DNA of 8,122 nt from Lichenicoccus sp964245755 (GTDB lineage Bacteria; Pseudomonadota; Alphaproteobacteria; Acetobacterales; Acetobacteraceae), in assembly GCA_964245755.1 (NCBI GenBank), contig CAXTNV010000144.1, positions 1 to 8,122 on the forward strand. Reading direction: 5' to 3'. Within the stretch, counting starts at the first letter, position 1, and each line of letters begins with the position of its first letter. A program made the translations under genes and the position numbers. Shown piece by piece: positions 7,214-8,122 of the stretch. The notes under the pieces are model-generated. The model was not told the DNA's origin. It saw nothing but the letters and a program-made list of their open reading frames with translations, and searched no databases.

Positions 7214-8122
7214 ATGAGCGTGTTCCGGCCGTCCGATGCCGCCGAGCTGCAGCAGGTGGTGGCCTGGGCAGCCTCGGCCTCGCAGCCGCTCGAGATCGTC
7301 GGCGGCGGCAGCAAGCGCGCGCTCGGCCGCGCGCAGCGTCCCGAGCACGCGCTCGAGATCGGCGCGTTGCGCGGCATCGTCGACTACGATCCTTCCGAGC
7401 TGGTGCTGACCGCGCGCGCTGCGACGCCGATGGCCGAGCTGGCGCGGCAGCTCTCGGCGCACCGGCAGATGCTGGCGTTCGAGCCGCCGGACTGGCGCGG
7501 GCTGCTGGGCAGCGACGCCGAGCCGACCGCCGAGCCTACGTTGGGCGGGGTGATCGCGTGCAACCTCTCCGGGCCGCGGCGTGTGCGGGCGGGTGCGGCG
7601 CGCGACCACCTGCTCGGCTTCTCGGCGGTGAACGGCTGGGGCGACGAGTGGAAGGCCGGCGGACGCGTCGTCAAGAACGTCACCGGCTACGACATGTGCA
7701 AGCTGCAGGCCGGCGCCTACGGCACCCTGTCGGTGCTCACCGAGCTCTCGGTGCGCGTGCTGCCGCGACCGGAGAGCGCGTGCAGCCTGCTGCTGGCTGG
7801 CCGGGACGACGACGCGGCGGTCGAGGCCATGCTCGCGGCCCTCAACTCCGAGCACGAGGTCTCAGGGGCGGCCCACCTGCCGGCGCTGGTCGCGACGCGC
7901 TCGGGCGTCGCGGAGGTGGCCGATTCCGGCGGCGCGGTGACCGTGCTGCGGCTCGAGGGTCCGCGGCCGTCGATCGCCTATCGCGCCGCGGCCCTGCAGG
8001 GTGGGCTCGGTGCCGCCCGGCTGCTCGGCGCCGAGGCCAGCGACGCGGTGTGGGCGGAGATCGGCGCGGTGCAGCCGCTGCTCGGCCGCGCCGACAGCAT
8101 GCTGTGGAGGATATGCCCGACC
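7214..8122 (+). CDS. glcE: Glycolate oxidase subunit GlcE (runs off right edge)
   Basis: GlcE is the second FAD-domain subunit of the GlcDEF glycolate oxidase and is required for activity together with GlcD and the Fe-S protein GlcF. The visible 303 codons have no stop; the E. coli protein has 350 residues, so about 50 are missing at the window edge. A shortened PCMH-type FAD fold is seen: LEIVGGGSKRALGR near residues 29-42, TLGGVIACNLSGPRRVRAGA near 112-131, and DEWKAGGRVVKNVTGYDMCK near 144-163, followed by AGAYGTLSVLTELSVRVLP. The GGRVVKNVTGYD signature separates GlcE from GlcD. GlcE lacks the long C-terminal FAD-oxidase domain of GlcD, in line with its shorter length. It follows glcD by 28 bases with its own AGGAG site, and glcF is expected next. 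Codon use and GC content match the neighbours. Confidence 0.93.
   Translation, partial: MSVFRPSDAAELQQVVAWAASASQPLEIVGGGSKRALGRAQRPEHALEIGALRGIVDYDPSELVLTARAATPMAELARQLSAHRQMLAFEPPDWRGLLGSDAEPTAEPTLGGVIACNLSGPRRVRAGAARDHLLGFSAVNGWGDEWKAGGRVVKNVTGYDMCKLQAGAYGTLSVLTELSVRVLPRPESACSLLLAGRDDDAAVEAMLAALNSEHEVSGAAHLPALVATRSGVAEVADSGGAVTVLRLEGPRPSIAYRAAALQGGLGAARLLGAEASDAVWAEIGAVQPLLGRADSMLWRICPT

Noticed and set aside
5710..7377. A 555-codon minus-strand frame opposite glcD
   Set aside because: It is antisense to glcD, rich in His, Arg and Ala, and has no motifs, consistent with a third-position GC shadow.

Overview
The window is a stretch of very GC-rich DNA (by eye around 70% G+C). It has dense, co-directional genes with short or overlapping junctions, typical of a free-living proteobacterium. 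The gene set and the protein flavour suggest an alphaproteobacterium, perhaps in the Acetobacterales/Rhodospirillales area, with a betaproteobacterium as the alternative; this placement is inference. The sequence comes from a draft assembly: a fixed run of ten N sits at 4381-4390.

Layout. The left edge (1-247, minus strand) holds the N-terminal part of an IclR-family regulator. A divergent spacer of about 210 bases (248-457), with an AT-rich patch at about 319-362, separates it from a plus-strand run of six genes. These are glyoxylate carboligase (gcl, 458-2281), hydroxypyruvate isomerase (hyi, 2319-3145), tartronate semialdehyde reductase (glxR, 3142-4041), a MOFRL-type glycerate 2-kinase (4045-5651, interrupted), the FAD subunit of glycolate oxidase (glcD, 5695-7185) and the second FAD-domain subunit (glcE, 7214 to the right edge, incomplete).

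How the genes work together. GlcD and GlcE (with the Fe-S subunit GlcF, presumably beyond the right edge) oxidise glycolate to glyoxylate. Gcl condenses two glyoxylates to tartronate semialdehyde plus CO2. Hyi interconverts tartronate semialdehyde and hydroxypyruvate. GlxR reduces tartronate semialdehyde to D-glycerate, and the kinase phosphorylates glycerate to 2-phosphoglycerate, which enters lower glycolysis. This is the bacterial glycerate pathway for C2 compounds, with the oxidase that feeds it encoded directly downstream. The divergent IclR protein is the natural candidate regulator.

Two genes are broken as written. hyi needs one extra base in a G-rich run at about 2523-2525 to read through. 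The glycerate kinase is split near its 5' end by about 350 bases containing G/C homopolymer sequence, the N gap and an antisense fragment resembling the C-terminus of an iron-type ABC transporter permease. Both look more like assembly or sequencing faults than biology. I see no mobile element, CRISPR array or RNA gene, and no convincing undescribed system.
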